From Bradyrhizobium zhengyangense (lineage in GTDB: Bacteria; Pseudomonadota; Alphaproteobacteria; Rhizobiales; Xanthobacteraceae), in NCBI RefSeq assembly GCF_022012435.1, contig NZ_JAKLUA010000010.1:62001-126000 (forward strand): DNA of 64,000 bases, written 5' to 3'. The translations under genes were made by a program, and so were the position numbers. Positions 36,322-44,839 of the stretch are shown in pieces. The notes below the pieces were generated by a model. It saw only the letters and a program-made list of their open reading frames with translations. It had not been told where the DNA came from and made no database searches. Each line of letters begins with the position of its first letter. Position 1 is the stretch's first letter.

Positions 36322-37184
36322 CACGAAGCCTCTCCCGTGCTCCAGAGGCGGCTTCTCGGATCGATATGGGCGTTCACCGAGACCGCGAGCAGGAACAGCC
36401 CGATGAACGCCATGATCACCGCGATGGTCGGAAAGGCGATCCACCACCAGATGCCCGCAACCATCGCCGTGTGCTGGTTGGCCCAATAGATCATGCCGCC
36501 GATCGTCGGGGTGTTGATGTCGGTGAAGCCGAGCACGGCAAGCGTCACCTCGAGCCCGATCGACCACACCATGTTGTTCATGGTGGTGGAGAACAGGATC
36601 GGCACGACATAGGGCAGATGCTCCTCAGTCAGGATCTGCCGCGTGGTCATTCCGGAGAACAGGCTGGTCTGGGTGAACTCACGCTGCCGCAAGCTCATCA
36701 CCACCGAACGGATCAGCCGCGCATCGTAAGCCCAGCCGAAACAGGCCATGATCAGCGCCAGCATCAGCCAGGAGATGCGGTCCCGCATCACGAAATAGAA
36801 CAGCACCAGGATCGGCAGCAGCGGGATGACGATGAAGGTATCGTTGACGGACATCAGCGCGCGATCGACCCAGCCGCCCTTGTAGCCACTGACGAGCCCG
36901 ACCGCGAGCGCCACCAGGCGGCTGACCAGGGCCACCGTCCCGCCAAACAGCAGCGTATTCCGGATGGCGAAGCTCACCTGCCAGAACACGTCCTGGCCGC
37001 GCGACGTGGTGCCGAACCAGTATGTCAGCGACGGTGGTAAATCGGGCGGCACCACGTAGACGCTGTCAGGCGGATATGGCGAAAAGCTCGCCATCATGGA
37101 CAGCAGCAGGACGACGGCAACCAGCGCGAGCCCGATCCGGAATTCGGTCCTGTAGCGCAGGAGCTCGCGGATAAAGGCGACCAT
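36321..37184 (-). CDS. Opp/Dpp-type ABC permease, DppC-like
   Basis: A 287-residue inner-membrane permease: N-terminal cytoplasmic helix, FGTTSRGQDVFWQV motif (DppC hallmark FGTD-x-GRD-like), six helices and an EAA loop SLRQREFTQTSLFSGMTTRQILTEEHLP shortened here to its core role in ATPase contact. It forms the translocation channel with the DppB-like subunit. The start coincides with the stop of that gene (one-base overlap). Confidence 0.87.
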   Translation of the reverse strand: MVAFIRELLRYRTEFRIGLALVAVVLLLSMMASFSPYPPDSVYVVPPDLPPSLTYWFGTTSRGQDVFWQVSFAIRNTLLFGGTVALVSRLVALAVGLVSGYKGGWVDRALMSVNDTFIVIPLLPILVLFYFVMRDRISWLMLALIMACFGWAYDARLIRSVVMSLRQREFTQTSLFSGMTTRQILTEEHLPYVVPILFSTTMNNMVWSIGLEVTLAVLGFTDINTPTIGGMIYWANQHTAMVAGIWWWIAFPTIAVIMAFIGLFLLAVSVNAHIDPRSRLWSTGEAS

Positions 37185-38188
37185 CAGCTGACCTTCACCC
37201 GGGGATCAAGCAGCGGGTACAAGAGATCGATCGCGAGCACGCCAACGGATACACTGAGAATCGAGATGGTGGTGACGCCGAGGACCAGGCCGTAATCACC
37301 GGCATAGACGGCATCGACCAGGAGCGAGCCAAGACCTGGATAACCGAACACCTTTTCGGTGATCACGGCCCCGTTGAAGATTCCACCGAGCGACATTGCG
37401 AGGCCCGTCACCTGCGGCACGAGCGCATTGCGCATCACATAGGATGTCAGGATGCGCCAGGAGTTCACACCGGCAAGCTCGGCATAGACGACGTAATCCT
37501 CGGCGAGGACATTGGAGACCAGCGAACGCATGCCGAGGAACCAGCTCCCCACGCCGATCAGGATCAGCGAGAGCGCCGGCAGGACGGCGTGTTGCAGCAC
37601 GCTAAAGACGAATTCGGGTGTCAGGGTCTGCGGCAGATTCATCGTCGCCCCACCGCTGATCGGGAGCACCGGCCAGATGAAGCCGAACAGGATCAGCAGC
37701 AGCATGGCCAGGATGTAATAGGGGATCGGATGAAGGCCCATGGCGATCACCCCCATCAGCTTCAGCCCGCGGCTCTGCCGGTAATAGCCGGCAAGCCCCC
37801 CCAACAGATTTCCAAGCACCCAGGCGATGAGGGTCGAAACCGTGAGCAGGCCCGCCGTCCAGGGCAGCGCACGTCCAATCAAAGTGCCGACGGGGGTCGG
37901 AAATGCCGACAGCGACGGGCCGAAATCGGCGCTCAGGATTCGCTTCCAGAACGTCAGATATTGTTGAACGGGCGTGCCGCCGAGACCATAGAGCTCGCGC
38001 AAGGACTTGCGCATCTGCTCGATCGCATCAGGCGCCGTGTTGCCAAAGGAGGTCACCGCCGAGATCGATTGCTCGACCGGATCGATCGGCGATGCATGCG
38101 TGACGACATAGGCGATGTTGATGCCGATGAAAACAACGAGCAGGAACTGCGCGAGCCGGCGGCCGACATAGCCGGCGTATCCGCTCAT
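37184..38188 (-). CDS. Opp/Dpp-type ABC permease, DppB-like
   Basis: A 334-residue permease with an N-terminal GRRLAQFLLVVFIGINIAYVV helix, a large periplasmic loop and an EAA loop near VVYAELAGVNSWRILTSYVMRNAL. The ATG chosen follows GCAGGTGCTGCC; an in-frame GTG 33 bases upstream would add 11 residues. It follows the binding-protein gene by about 65 bases in the operon and pairs with the DppC-like subunit. Confidence 0.87.
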   Translation of the reverse strand: MSGYAGYVGRRLAQFLLVVFIGINIAYVVTHASPIDPVEQSISAVTSFGNTAPDAIEQMRKSLRELYGLGGTPVQQYLTFWKRILSADFGPSLSAFPTPVGTLIGRALPWTAGLLTVSTLIAWVLGNLLGGLAGYYRQSRGLKLMGVIAMGLHPIPYYILAMLLLILFGFIWPVLPISGGATMNLPQTLTPEFVFSVLQHAVLPALSLILIGVGSWFLGMRSLVSNVLAEDYVVYAELAGVNSWRILTSYVMRNALVPQVTGLAMSLGGIFNGAVITEKVFGYPGLGSLLVDAVYAGDYGLVLGVTTISILSVSVGVLAIDLLYPLLDPRVKVS

Positions 38189-38253
38189 GGCAGCACCTGC
38201 GATGCTCGACAAGGTCGCCACGGCAGATGCGGGCGCTGCGGAATCATCGCGTC

Positions 38254-40155
38254 CTAGCTTGCCGGCTTCAGCCGGACGAACATGTAGCGCGAATTGCCCC
38301 AGTTCGGCACGGGATTGGTGTAGGGATTCTCCGAGGTCGGGAAACCGGTCCAGTAGGTCTGGTCCATCGCGGTGAACACGTTGTAGGCCATCAGCGGAAT
38401 GGTCGGCATCTCCTTCACCGCGAGCTTGATGTAGTCCTTGCCGAGCTCGATCGACTTGGGATCGTCGAAACCAACGGTACGGATTTCCTCGATGATCTTG
38501 TCGAGTGCTGGACTGGACCAGCGCTGCCAGTTGCGCAGCGGTTGCGGCTTGCCCGGCTCGGCGACGAATTGCGAATGCCAGCTGTCGAGGAAGTAGGACA
38601 GGTCCGGGTGGCCGCCCAAGGTCTCTACGCTCCAGCCGATGAAAGTGTCGAAATCACCGGCGGCCCGCCGCGTCGGCAGCGTGCCTTGCGCGACGTCGAT
38701 CTTGGCGTCGATGCCCGCCTGCTTCCACAGCTGCACGATCATCGTTCCGGCCCGCGTCATCACCGGACGCAAATCGCCCTCGACCATGACGCGGACACTG
38801 AAGGGCTTTCCATCAGGCGTGATCCAGGCGCCGCCGCGCTTGCTGAAGCCGGCCTTCTCCAGAAGCTCCTGCGCCGCGACCGGATCCGTCCTCCACCAGC
38901 CCCGGCCGAACGCCTTGGCGATCTCTGCCGGATCGGTCGGGATCTGCTCGCCCATGGACGGCCGCAGCATGTCGGCAATCTGCTTGCCGATGGTCGGATC
39001 GTACGGCTTGATCTTGCGTTTTCCGGTATCGATCTCGAAATTCTTGAGCCAGTCTTCCATCGGCGCGTGATAGGTGGCCGGATGAGTTCCTGTCGGCGGC
39101 ACGCCGATCGCCGATATGGTGGCAGCGCCGCGATAGGCCGCCATCGCCACGGCCTTGATGTCGATCAACAGCGCCAGCGCCCACCGCACATCAGGATTTT
39201 TGAAGTTCTCATTCTGGGTGTTGAAGATCACCGCGGGAAGCGTCGGATCGGGATGGCCATAGGGAAATCCCTTGAACCAGGCCCGCGTCGTCTTGCTCTG
39301 CTTGGCGAGGGCAAACATGCCCTCAGGCGCCATATCGTGGATCACGTCGAGCTCGTGGTTGAGTTGAGCGATCACCCGCTTGTCGGGCGGCCCGGGATCG
39401 ACATAAGCGAGATATTTCGGACCCGGTTTGCCGAAGCGCGCCAGCGTGGTGCGCTGCCAGTCGTCGCGGAGCTGCCAGATGTACCATTTGCCGTCGGGAT
39501 CATAGCTGTGCAGCACATAGGCGCCGAGCGAGACCGGCTTGTTGAAATCGAATTTGACGGGGTCCTCGACCTTGTCGAAGATGTGCTTGGGCAGGATCCA
39601 CACCGCGCCCCAGCGCACCGTGAAATTGGTGTGGAAGCGCGAGTTGGGTTTTTTGAGCTTGAACACGACGGTGTGCGCATCCGGCGCCTCGACGGAGGCG
39701 ACGTTGCTCGTCAGCACCGCACTGAAGCGCATGGCCGGATGCTTGATCTGGGTCATCACGGTTGCGACGACGTCGTCGGCCGAAAACTCGACGCCGTCGC
39801 TCCAAAAGATGCCGCTGCGCAGCTTGACCGTCATTTCAGTGAAGTCGGCGTTGTATTGCGGCTTGTCGGCGGCCAGCGAGTTGTCCCAGACGCCGTCGAG
39901 ACCGCTCTCGGGATCGATGTACCAGAGCGTATCAAGCGCAACCTGCTGCAGCCCATTGGACTGCGCGCTGGCGTTGATCACCCAGATGTTGAACCAGCCG
40001 GCATTCTTGACGGTGCCTTCCGGGTTCTCGAGGATCAGCAGTTCCTTCCTCGGAATGTTTTGCGGAATACCCTGCGCATGACCAAGTTCCACTGATGCGA
40101 ACAGCAGCGATCCCAGCACACAAGCGGCCAGCAGCAATGCACTGATACAGCGCAT
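38254..40155 (-). CDS. Opp/Dpp-type binding protein (SBP family 5), probable oligosaccharide receptor
   Basis: A 633-residue periplasmic binding protein with a Sec signal (residues 1-28, ALLLAACVLGSLLFASVELGHAQG). The segment VKLRSGIFWSDGVEFSADDVV is the SBP-5 family signature. The length is larger than peptide receptors (about 530 aa) and matches sugar-binding SBP-5 proteins. It heads the importer operon that ends with an arabinofuranosidase, so arabino-oligosaccharide is the likely ligand; this is inference. An inverted repeat lies about 25 bases upstream of the start. Confidence 0.88.
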   Translation of the reverse strand: MRCISALLLAACVLGSLLFASVELGHAQGIPQNIPRKELLILENPEGTVKNAGWFNIWVINASAQSNGLQQVALDTLWYIDPESGLDGVWDNSLAADKPQYNADFTEMTVKLRSGIFWSDGVEFSADDVVATVMTQIKHPAMRFSAVLTSNVASVEAPDAHTVVFKLKKPNSRFHTNFTVRWGAVWILPKHIFDKVEDPVKFDFNKPVSLGAYVLHSYDPDGKWYIWQLRDDWQRTTLARFGKPGPKYLAYVDPGPPDKRVIAQLNHELDVIHDMAPEGMFALAKQSKTTRAWFKGFPYGHPDPTLPAVIFNTQNENFKNPDVRWALALLIDIKAVAMAAYRGAATISAIGVPPTGTHPATYHAPMEDWLKNFEIDTGKRKIKPYDPTIGKQIADMLRPSMGEQIPTDPAEIAKAFGRGWWRTDPVAAQELLEKAGFSKRGGAWITPDGKPFSVRVMVEGDLRPVMTRAGTMIVQLWKQAGIDAKIDVAQGTLPTRRAAGDFDTFIGWSVETLGGHPDLSYFLDSWHSQFVAEPGKPQPLRNWQRWSSPALDKIIEEIRTVGFDDPKSIELGKDYIKLAVKEMPTIPLMAYNVFTAMDQTYWTGFPTSENPYTNPVPNWGNSRYMFVRLKPAS

Positions 40156-40177
40156 GATGTCCTCGCGGCAAATTTCG

Positions 40178-40203
40178 TCCCGACGCCTTTTGTTTTGTCG
40201 GGA
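40178..40203 (-). promoter_or_regulatory. Inverted repeat upstream of the arabino-oligosaccharide importer
   Basis: TCCCGAC and its complement GTCGGGA are separated by 12 A-rich bases on the minus strand, 22 bases before the binding-protein start codon. It may be a repressor operator controlling sugar uptake or a leader hairpin. The cognate regulator is not visible in the window. Confidence 0.4.
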
Positions 40204-40404
40204 TGCTAGAGGCGCCGGAGTCGCGCGACAACAGGAATCTTGTATGGGGGCGAACCTGCGCCGACGGCGTCTAGCCCAAATCGAACGCTTTTCGTCCCGC
40301 TGACAACGCCATTCGTCCCAGCACGCGTTCCTTCATCCCTGCTCCGGAGCCGGCGGCCCCCCAATCCTTGTCCGCCCGAACGGTTCGATCACAGTCGGGC
40401 TTCC

Positions 40405-40417
40405 CTCTCCGGGAGAG
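40405..40417. promoter_or_regulatory. Short perfect palindrome upstream of the DUF2306 gene
   Basis: CTCTCC-G-GGAGAG is a perfect 6-bp inverted repeat with a single central base, 53 bases before the DUF2306 start. It could be a regulator site; no other support is seen. Confidence 0.25.
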
Positions 40418-40470
40418 ACCGGCGGTAGGACCAACGGTTTGACCAGCAGCAGCGGCAGGGTGCGAGACTG

Positions 40471-41145
40471 ATGCAGGCAGGATACATCCCCCGAATTGGG
40501 CAGGGCATGATGGCCGTGCTCGCCACGCTCGTCGCGGTGCACGCCTTGCGATACTACGCCACGTTGGAAAACGTCTGGCTCGGCGTCGATCCTGATATCA
40601 AGGCCGTCATGTTGCGGGCGCCCCTGCAAGCGCTAACGCATATGCTGATAGCTCCTGCCGCCTTGCTGCTGGGACCGCTCCAATTCCTGCCGGGGCTCCG
40701 CGCCCGCCATCCGGCGCTGCATCGCTGGTCCGGCCGAGCTTACGTTCTGGCATGCGTCGTGGCCGGAGCAGGCGCATTGGCGACGTCACCATTTGCCTCG
40801 GGGGGATGGGTGGCTGGTCTCGGCTTCGGCATCCTCGCGGTCGTGTGGATCGGCACGACCGTGGCCGCCTGGATTTCAGCCGTGCGAGGAAGGCTCGAAT
40901 GGCATCGCCTGTTCGTGCGCTTCAGCTACGCGATGACTTTTGGAGCCGTTGTCCTTCGCCTGCAGATTCCGATCGGCTACGCGTTGGGGTACGCCAGCTA
41001 TGCCAGCATGTCTCCGGTCCTGGCGTTTACCTCGTGGGTACCCAACGTCTTGATCGTCGCTCTGTATTCCATCTTGGATGCACGGCGGGCTCGATCGCTA
41101 TCCCGACCAGTGCCTGGACCCGCAGCATCGCCGACGGCCGGCTGA
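40471..41145 (+). CDS. DUF2306 membrane protein
   Basis: A 224-residue polytopic membrane protein with six or seven hydrophobic segments. The pattern HMLIAPAALLLGPLQFLPGLRARHPALHRWSGRAYV (about residues 56-91, positionally conserved His residues) and EWHRLFVRFSYAMTFGAVVLR are typical of DUF2306 proteins. The conserved histidines suggest a heme- or metal-binding membrane protein, but the family role is not established. It is a single gene, convergent with the small membrane protein at 41279. Confidence 0.78.
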   Translation: MQAGYIPRIGQGMMAVLATLVAVHALRYYATLENVWLGVDPDIKAVMLRAPLQALTHMLIAPAALLLGPLQFLPGLRARHPALHRWSGRAYVLACVVAGAGALATSPFASGGWVAGLGFGILAVVWIGTTVAAWISAVRGRLEWHRLFVRFSYAMTFGAVVLRLQIPIGYALGYASYASMSPVLAFTSWVPNVLIVALYSILDARRARSLSRPVPGPAASPTAG

Positions 41146-41239
41146 GCTGCTCGATCGTAGCGACAATCCCTTTCTGGCCCGACATCGGCGGATCGAGGAG
41201 GCTGCATCCCCTCCTCGATAACGTGATTCCGCTTCGCGA

Positions 41240-41276
41240 AGGCGCGGTCGACAACTCAGGTCCTTAACCCGCGCCT
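41240..41276. terminator. Possible shared hairpin between convergent genes
   Basis: AGGCGCGG and CCGCGCCT form an 8-bp GC-rich stem with a loop of about 20 bases between two converging genes. There is no strong T run on either side, so it would be a weak bidirectional terminator at best. Confidence 0.3.
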
Positions 41277-41278
41277 CG

Positions 41279-41536
41279 TTACTCCCGCGGTGTCCGATCG
41301 CTGCGTGCGGGCTCGTCGTAACCCTTGCGGCGGCTATAGAACATCAGTGCTGTCAGGCCGACGCCGATCACAAGCATCAGGATGGCAGCCACTCCGAGGA
41401 TGACATTGCGGTAAAGCGGCATTGGTGACGTGGCTTGCCACACCGACGCGCAGTACCAGGTTGCCAGAACAAGAAGAGCTGCCAGAGCCGCAGAAAGGAG
41501 CCAATGCTTCGTGTTGCGCACAATTGCCTCCGTCAT
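41279..41536 (-). CDS. Small two-helix membrane protein, paralogue of 23957-24280
   Basis: An 85-residue protein with hydrophobic segments at about 12-31 and 44-67. Residues 59-76 (GVGLTALMFYSRRKGYDEP) match the block in the small membrane protein of the soxCD operon, while the rest differs. The shared tail, just after the second helix on the predicted cytoplasmic side, is probably the functional part. The function is unknown. Confidence 0.72.
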   Translation of the reverse strand: MTEAIVRNTKHWLLSAALAALLVLATWYCASVWQATSPMPLYRNVILGVAAILMLVIGVGLTALMFYSRRKGYDEPARSDRTPRE

Positions 41537-41607
41537 GGTGACTCAGGATCCGCACAAACTCCGTGACATATCTGCCGCCGGGATCTGAGACCTTCGCGAC
41601 AGCGTTC

Positions 41608-41913
41608 CTATCGCCACCGCCATCCGCAATGACGACGACCGCGGTGCCACCAGCAAACCCAGCGACGCTGGCGCCGGCGCGGCGGCGGGGGGCCCCAGCC
41701 GGGACCAGGTCCCCAGCCGGGACCCCAACCAGGACCGGGTCCCCACTGCGCCTGCGTCAGGGGGTCCGACTGCGTGGCGGCCTTGGCAAGGTCGGGAGCC
41801 ATCGGCATCGCTTCTGCTGCCTCGATGAAACGAACCCCGATCGCGCCGATCGCTGCGGCGGCAACGGCGTTCCGGGCAAAGCCAAGGAAAGCTCGACGGT
41901 TGGGAGTGTCCAT
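41608..41913 (-). CDS. Short Tat-signal protein with Gly-Pro-Trp repeats
   Basis: A 101-residue protein. The N terminus (NRRAFLGFARNAVAAAAIG) is a twin-arginine-type signal. Residues 57-78 are tandem WGPGPG/WGPG repeats, ending in an Arg/Trp/His-rich tail (RRWVCWWHRGRRHCGWRW). Similar short proteins with Gly-Pro-Trp or Gly-rich tails followed by WRR-rich ends are common in Bradyrhizobium and unassigned. I start at the ATG of MDTPNRR, which is preceded by GAGGAGAAAG on the minus strand. The repeat DNA (about 41683-41745) is prone to length change. Confidence 0.65.
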   Translation of the reverse strand: MDTPNRRAFLGFARNAVAAAAIGAIGVRFIEAAEAMPMAPDLAKAATQSDPLTQAQWGPGPGWGPGWGPGPGWGPPPPRRRQRRWVCWWHRGRRHCGWRWR

Positions 41914-41929
41914 CATCTTTCTCCTCTTG

Positions 41930-42487
41930 TTACGCAGTCCTTCGCACAGCGTGAAGCGCGTAGAGCAGCCAGGCGAGGCCGTGCGAGATCAGATCGACGC
42001 CCAGCAGGAAGCCGAGCGCCCAAGCGCTGATGGTGGGAAAGCCAAACAGGATGAGCAGCCCGGCAAGGAGTGCGAAGAGACCGGAGACCAGCATCATCCA
42101 GCCGTTCTGCCGCCAATAGGCGAAACTCAGCACGCATCTGATGACGCCCGATGCGAACAGCACGGCGCCGAGAAAATAGGTCAGGATCAGGGCGCCGGAA
42201 GCGGGCTCCGTCAGAAGCACAAGTCCGAAGGCGACATAGAGCGTGCCGAGCAGAATCTGCCACAGGAACCCGCCCCACCCCCTGGTCCAGAAGGCATGGG
42301 CGATCTCGAACGCGCCCGCTGCAATTGCCGTCAACCCGATCAGCTTGACGCTGATGACAGTCGCGAACGCCACATCGCCGAGCGCCGCGACACCAGCACC
42401 GATCATCACGATGCCGAGGAGGACGCAGACCCACAGTGGAGGAGGACCCAGCGCTTCGATGCCGGACCGGCTGTCGTAGACCGTCAT
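41930..42487 (-). CDS. HdeD-family membrane protein
   Basis: A 185-residue protein with six transmembrane helices in three pairs, as in HdeD (DUF308). Recognisable blocks are LGIVMIGAGVAALGDVAFATVISVKLIGLTAIAAG cut by a short loop, AFWTRGWGGFLWQILLGTLYVAFG and FGFPTISAWALGFLLGVDLISHGLAWL. HdeD contributes to acid resistance at high cell density in E. coli. The start has GGAGGATGGC directly upstream; a frame extending 118 codons further is not supported. It lies in a neighbourhood rich in stress-type membrane proteins and arginine deiminase. Confidence 0.83.
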   Translation of the reverse strand: MTVYDSRSGIEALGPPPLWVCVLLGIVMIGAGVAALGDVAFATVISVKLIGLTAIAAGAFEIAHAFWTRGWGGFLWQILLGTLYVAFGLVLLTEPASGALILTYFLGAVLFASGVIRCVLSFAYWRQNGWMMLVSGLFALLAGLLILFGFPTISAWALGFLLGVDLISHGLAWLLYALHAVRRTA

Positions 42488-42612
42488 GCCATCCTCCTGA
42501 TGCGCGCGATCATCTCCCTGGCATGGTAACTTCGAACTCGCACCCTCGACATCCGACGAAACCCTGAGCAAGGAAGCGGGAAATCCAACCAACGTCGCTC
42601 GCAGTCGCTCTG

Positions 42613-43092
42613 CTATCGCGTGCCGCGTGGACCCAACGTCAGATTGGTGACGCCGGCCGCGAGATTGATCCCGATCGACCGCTCGATCGACAGCGGTTGC
42701 AGCATGATGCTTCGGCGCGAACCGCCAATCAGAACGTTGGCTCCGAGGCCGGGTCCAAGGGCGATGGCGCCGCTCGCTCCCACGTAGTTGCCGCGCAGGG
42801 TGGCGGGGCCGGTCCGGGAATTCCTGGCGAGGACGGCCCACGACAAGGTGCCTGCGGAGGTCACGCCAAGGTCGAGACCGATGCGCCTTATGCGTCCCTC
42901 ATAGATATACTGCCGCTGTGACCTTCTCGCGTAGAACACGCAGCGCAGCGATTGCGCCGATCCCAGGACCAGCCCCACGCGCGGCTCGCTGAAGCACAAC
43001 AGTCGGCCGACCCGGAATGCGTCGGCGCGGGCGGGCAAGACGGTGCACAACAAGACGAACGTGCCGATGAAGAAGAGCCGCATTGTTCGCAT
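42613..43092 (-). CDS. DUF992 secreted protein
   Basis: A 159-residue protein with a Sec signal (RLFFIGTFVLLCTVLPARADA, about residues 5-25). The mature part is a DUF992 domain: RVGRLLCFSEPRVGLVLGSAQSLRCVF, YEGRIRRIGLDLGVTSAGTLSWAVLA, YVGASGAIALGPGLGANVLIGGS. DUF992 proteins are small alphaproteobacterial envelope proteins without known role. The start directly abuts the preceding gene (TGA-ATG) with GGGAGG as ribosome site, so the two are co-transcribed. Confidence 0.83.
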   Translation of the reverse strand: MRTMRLFFIGTFVLLCTVLPARADAFRVGRLLCFSEPRVGLVLGSAQSLRCVFYARRSQRQYIYEGRIRRIGLDLGVTSAGTLSWAVLARNSRTGPATLRGNYVGASGAIALGPGLGANVLIGGSRRSIMLQPLSIERSIGINLAAGVTNLTLGPRGTR

Positions 43093-43692
43093 TCAAGCCT
43101 CCCTTTGGTTGTTGATGGTCCTTGTCGCTGGCGGTCTGTCCTGGCGAAGCCAGAACGTAATGCCGAGGCCGATCAGCAGCACGGCACCCAGCAGGAAGAA
43201 GAAGACGGACTGCTTCAGCCAGGATATCGCCGGGACGGCCACGCCCATCGCAAGGCCGAGGAAGGAGATTTGCAGCGACAGAAGGCTGACGCCCGCGAGG
43301 AACGTGCCGAGGGCGAGCAATGTCAGCAGGACGAGGCCCGTTGCGGGCGTCGGAAGCAACTGCTGCACGCCCGCCACCAGCATGATGTTCATGGTGACCA
43401 GGACGGCAACCCAATGCAGCGCCTGGGTCCAGATCAATCGGAGCTGGGCCTCCTTGCTCTCGGTCTCCGGCCATTTGGTGACGACGCAGACCACGCCGAT
43501 GGACAGCGCCAGGAATTCCCAGTAGCCGACAAGAGGCTGGTGGGACACGTTGGTATAGGCGACGCCCGCGATGGCGAGCACCAGCGCCACGACATAGGGC
43601 AATTGCTGCCACAGGAAGTGAGCCATCCCCGAACGCGATGCGGGGCTCTCCATGCCATCGTTACGTTCGACATCGACGTCGCTCATGATCAT
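43093..43692 (-). CDS. Hypothetical five- or six-helix membrane protein
   Basis: A 199-residue inner-membrane protein with hydrophobic stretches near 30-47, 57-71, 90-108, 116-136, 140-158 and 163-181, and no family I can name. It begins 4 bases after the AI-2E-type permease gene ends and abuts the DUF992 gene, forming a three-gene run. Two ATG codons 6 bases apart are possible starts. A scaffold or transport accessory role is possible but unsupported. Confidence 0.68.
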   Translation of the reverse strand: MIMSDVDVERNDGMESPASRSGMAHFLWQQLPYVVALVLAIAGVAYTNVSHQPLVGYWEFLALSIGVVCVVTKWPETESKEAQLRLIWTQALHWVAVLVTMNIMLVAGVQQLLPTPATGLVLLTLLALGTFLAGVSLLSLQISFLGLAMGVAVPAISWLKQSVFFFLLGAVLLIGLGITFWLRQDRPPATRTINNQREA

Positions 43693-43696
43693 CCAC

Positions 43697-44818
43697 TTAC
43701 AAATGTTTGGCGTTCAACGTCTGCTTGGGATCAGCGTCGAGCCAGTCCTCGACGTAGAACCGGATGATCGCAACCCGCCCGACGGCGACCAGGGGCATGG
43801 CGAGCGCGATGCCCATGACGCCGAACATCGCGCCCAGCAGGACGATCGCAACCAATGTCCAGGCAGGAGGAATTTCGACGGCCTGGCGCTGGATCAACGG
43901 GCCAACGACATAGCCTTCGACCGACTGGATGATGGTGTAGACGACGATGGCCCAGATCAGCAGTGAGGCGCCGAGCGGCATCGCCACGAGGGCGATCGGA
44001 ATCGCGGCCACGATCGGCCCGAGATACGGGATGAAATTGGACAGACCCGCCTGCAATCCGAGCACGAAGGGACCGGGGAGCCCGATCAAGTAGAGCGCGA
44101 TCCACACACACAGCGTCATGAGGATGATGCGGATCAATTGCCCGACGAACCATAGCCGCATGACGGCGCCCATCTCGTCCATGACAGCGCTTGCCCGCGC
44201 GCGATACGATCGCTTCATCAGCATGACGAGGCTGTCGCGGTGGCTGGTCGGATCAAACGCAAACAGGATCCCGAGGAACAGGATCACGAGAGCGCCGGTC
44301 AGCAGGCTCGATGCTCCGCCCAGCACGATCTGGGCGTGGCTGATGAACCTGCCCTGGTCGGAGAAAAGCCATTGCGAGAAATTGCGGCCGCCTTCCGGAC
44401 CAAGCAGCTCCACGCCGTACGACAGCAAATGCGCCTGGACGATGTCGAGTTGGGTATCCATCACCTTGATCAAGTTCCGCGTCTGCTCCGGCAGCTTGCC
44501 CGCTCCCCAGTCGAGGCCAAACCCCGCGATGGCCGATAGCAGCAACAGCACCAGCGTCAGCCGCCAGGCACGATTGAGCGGGATGACCGGCGCCAGGGCC
44601 CGCGCTGACGCATCGAGAAACGCCGCACACAGCACACCCGCGAAGATGAGGAGAAGGCTGGAGACCGTCTGCCAGATCAGGAACAGCGCGACGCCAGCGG
44701 CAAGCAGGCTCAGTCCCGTCCCCAAAATGCTGCGCGGTCCGGCATCGCGGGGACGATCAACCGGCTCGTCGCGCCGTGTGACCTCGGAATCTCTCTCGCC
44801 TGTACGCGCGTCGTTCAT
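43697..44818 (-). CDS. AI-2E-family (PerM/YdiK-type) transporter
   Basis: A 373-residue membrane protein of the UPF0118/AI-2E family. After a polar 30-residue N terminus there are about eight helices. The C-terminal block GLQAGLSNFIPYLGPIVAAIPIALVA ... VVYTIIQSVEGYVVGPLIQRQAVEIPPAWTLVAIVLLGAMFGVMGIALAMPL is diagnostic. Members export the quorum signal AI-2, exchange Na+/H+, or are unassigned, so a stress or ion role would fit this region equally. It is followed on the same strand by a hypothetical membrane protein and a DUF992 gene. Confidence 0.85.
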   Translation of the reverse strand: MNDARTGERDSEVTRRDEPVDRPRDAGPRSILGTGLSLLAAGVALFLIWQTVSSLLLIFAGVLCAAFLDASARALAPVIPLNRAWRLTLVLLLLSAIAGFGLDWGAGKLPEQTRNLIKVMDTQLDIVQAHLLSYGVELLGPEGGRNFSQWLFSDQGRFISHAQIVLGGASSLLTGALVILFLGILFAFDPTSHRDSLVMLMKRSYRARASAVMDEMGAVMRLWFVGQLIRIILMTLCVWIALYLIGLPGPFVLGLQAGLSNFIPYLGPIVAAIPIALVAMPLGASLLIWAIVVYTIIQSVEGYVVGPLIQRQAVEIPPAWTLVAIVLLGAMFGVMGIALAMPLVAVGRVAIIRFYVEDWLDADPKQTLNAKHL

Positions 44819-44839
44819 GGGTCGACCAATGCGCTGGTC

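Larger units (their letters stand above)
40156..40470. other. Divergent intergenic region with inverted repeats
   Basis: The 315-base gap between the arabino-oligosaccharide importer and the DUF2306 gene contains no coding sequence that I can support. It holds an inverted repeat near each gene start (40178-40203 and 40405-40417) and three copies of TTCGTCCC (about 40174, 40291 and 40312). It should contain the operon promoter. Confidence 0.4.

Noticed and set aside
38227..40095. 622-codon open frame on the plus strand
   Set aside because: It is antisense to the SBP-5 receptor gene; composition is His/Asp/Arg-rich without any domain.
41683..41745. Tandem repeat considered as a CRISPR-like array
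   Set aside because: The repeats are contiguous short in-frame WGPG codons without spacers, and no cas genes are present.
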